A stretch of 64,000 nt of DNA from Curtobacterium aurantiacum (GTDB lineage: Bacteria > Actinomycetota > Actinomycetes > Actinomycetales > Microbacteriaceae): NCBI RefSeq assembly GCF_018598555.1, contig NZ_JAHEWN010000003.1, forward strand, positions 124,001 to 188,000, given 5' to 3'. The position numbers and the translations under genes are program-made. Under the pieces are notes generated by a model, which was not told the DNA's origin, did no database searches, and saw only the letters and a list, made by a program, of their open reading frames with translations. This document shows positions 63,977 to 64,000 of the stretch, piece by piece (the first letter of the stretch is position 1; each line of letters starts with the position of its first letter).

Positions 63977-64000
63977 ATGGACGCATCGGTCGACACCCTG
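63977..64000 (+). CDS. Start of a divergent gene (partial, 8 codons)
   Basis: Only MDASVDTL is visible. TACCGT (63964-63969) ends 7 nt before the ATG, the same leaderless promoter pattern seen for many genes here, which supports a real start. A regulator of the hxlBA pair would be expected in this position, but nothing in 8 residues shows it. Confidence 0.35.

Overview
The window comes from a high-GC Gram-positive actinobacterium, most likely family Microbacteriaceae and probably Curtobacterium or a close relative. Three things support this: the strong G/C bias at third codon positions, the sequences of RpoB and RpoC, and typical actinobacterial family members (CGNR zinc finger protein, NUDIX/DUF4916, an Lhr-Nei pair, DUF6504 and a FolP2-like protein). 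No rRNA, tRNA, CRISPR array, prophage or insertion sequence was recognised. The sequence looks like ordinary chromosome with short, tightly packed transcription units.

Layout. Positions 1-7409 (minus strand) hold a type IV pilus operon transcribed pilB, pilT, pilC, pilA, then three minor-pilin-like genes; the last is cut by the left edge. Hairpins lie on both sides of pilA. Positions 8345-15759 (minus) hold rpoC and rpoB, both with TTG starts. Positions 16175-26080 carry mostly small housekeeping or uncharacterised genes, with an Nramp manganese/iron transporter (mntH) behind a palindromic operator candidate. Positions 26196-31564 hold a secreted GH114-like protein, a DEAD-box RNA helicase with a structured leader, CsbD, NUDIX, an esterase and an autoregulated PadR repressor. 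Positions 31725-37312 hold the giant helicase lhr and the DNA glycosylase nei. Then follow a LysR/LysE exporter pair, an APC permease, a HAD/hydrolase pair, a membrane protein-TetR pair with a perfect operator, a Phd/RelE module, and an overlapping DNA-alkylation repair pair (ogt plus an AdaA-AlkA fusion). Positions 46850-51479 include MOSC, PfpI and HAD genes and a folE-folP-reductase operon. Positions 51640-55841 hold a purine permease, a second toxin-antitoxin module and a gene behind a LexA box. The right end has an SDR, a phosphorolytic sugar operon (GH65 plus beta-phosphoglucomutase), an APC permease, a membrane-anchored hydrolase and a ribulose-monophosphate pair (hxlB, hxlA).

Two genome-style features stand out. 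First, about 18 genes have a TANNNT hexamer exactly 6-8 nt before the start codon and no ribosome binding site, which indicates frequent leaderless transcripts; this also settles several starts. Second, the intergenic spaces contain several families of palindromic or composite repeats, each present in at least two copies here and usually placed at gene ends. These repeats are the least explained content of the window.
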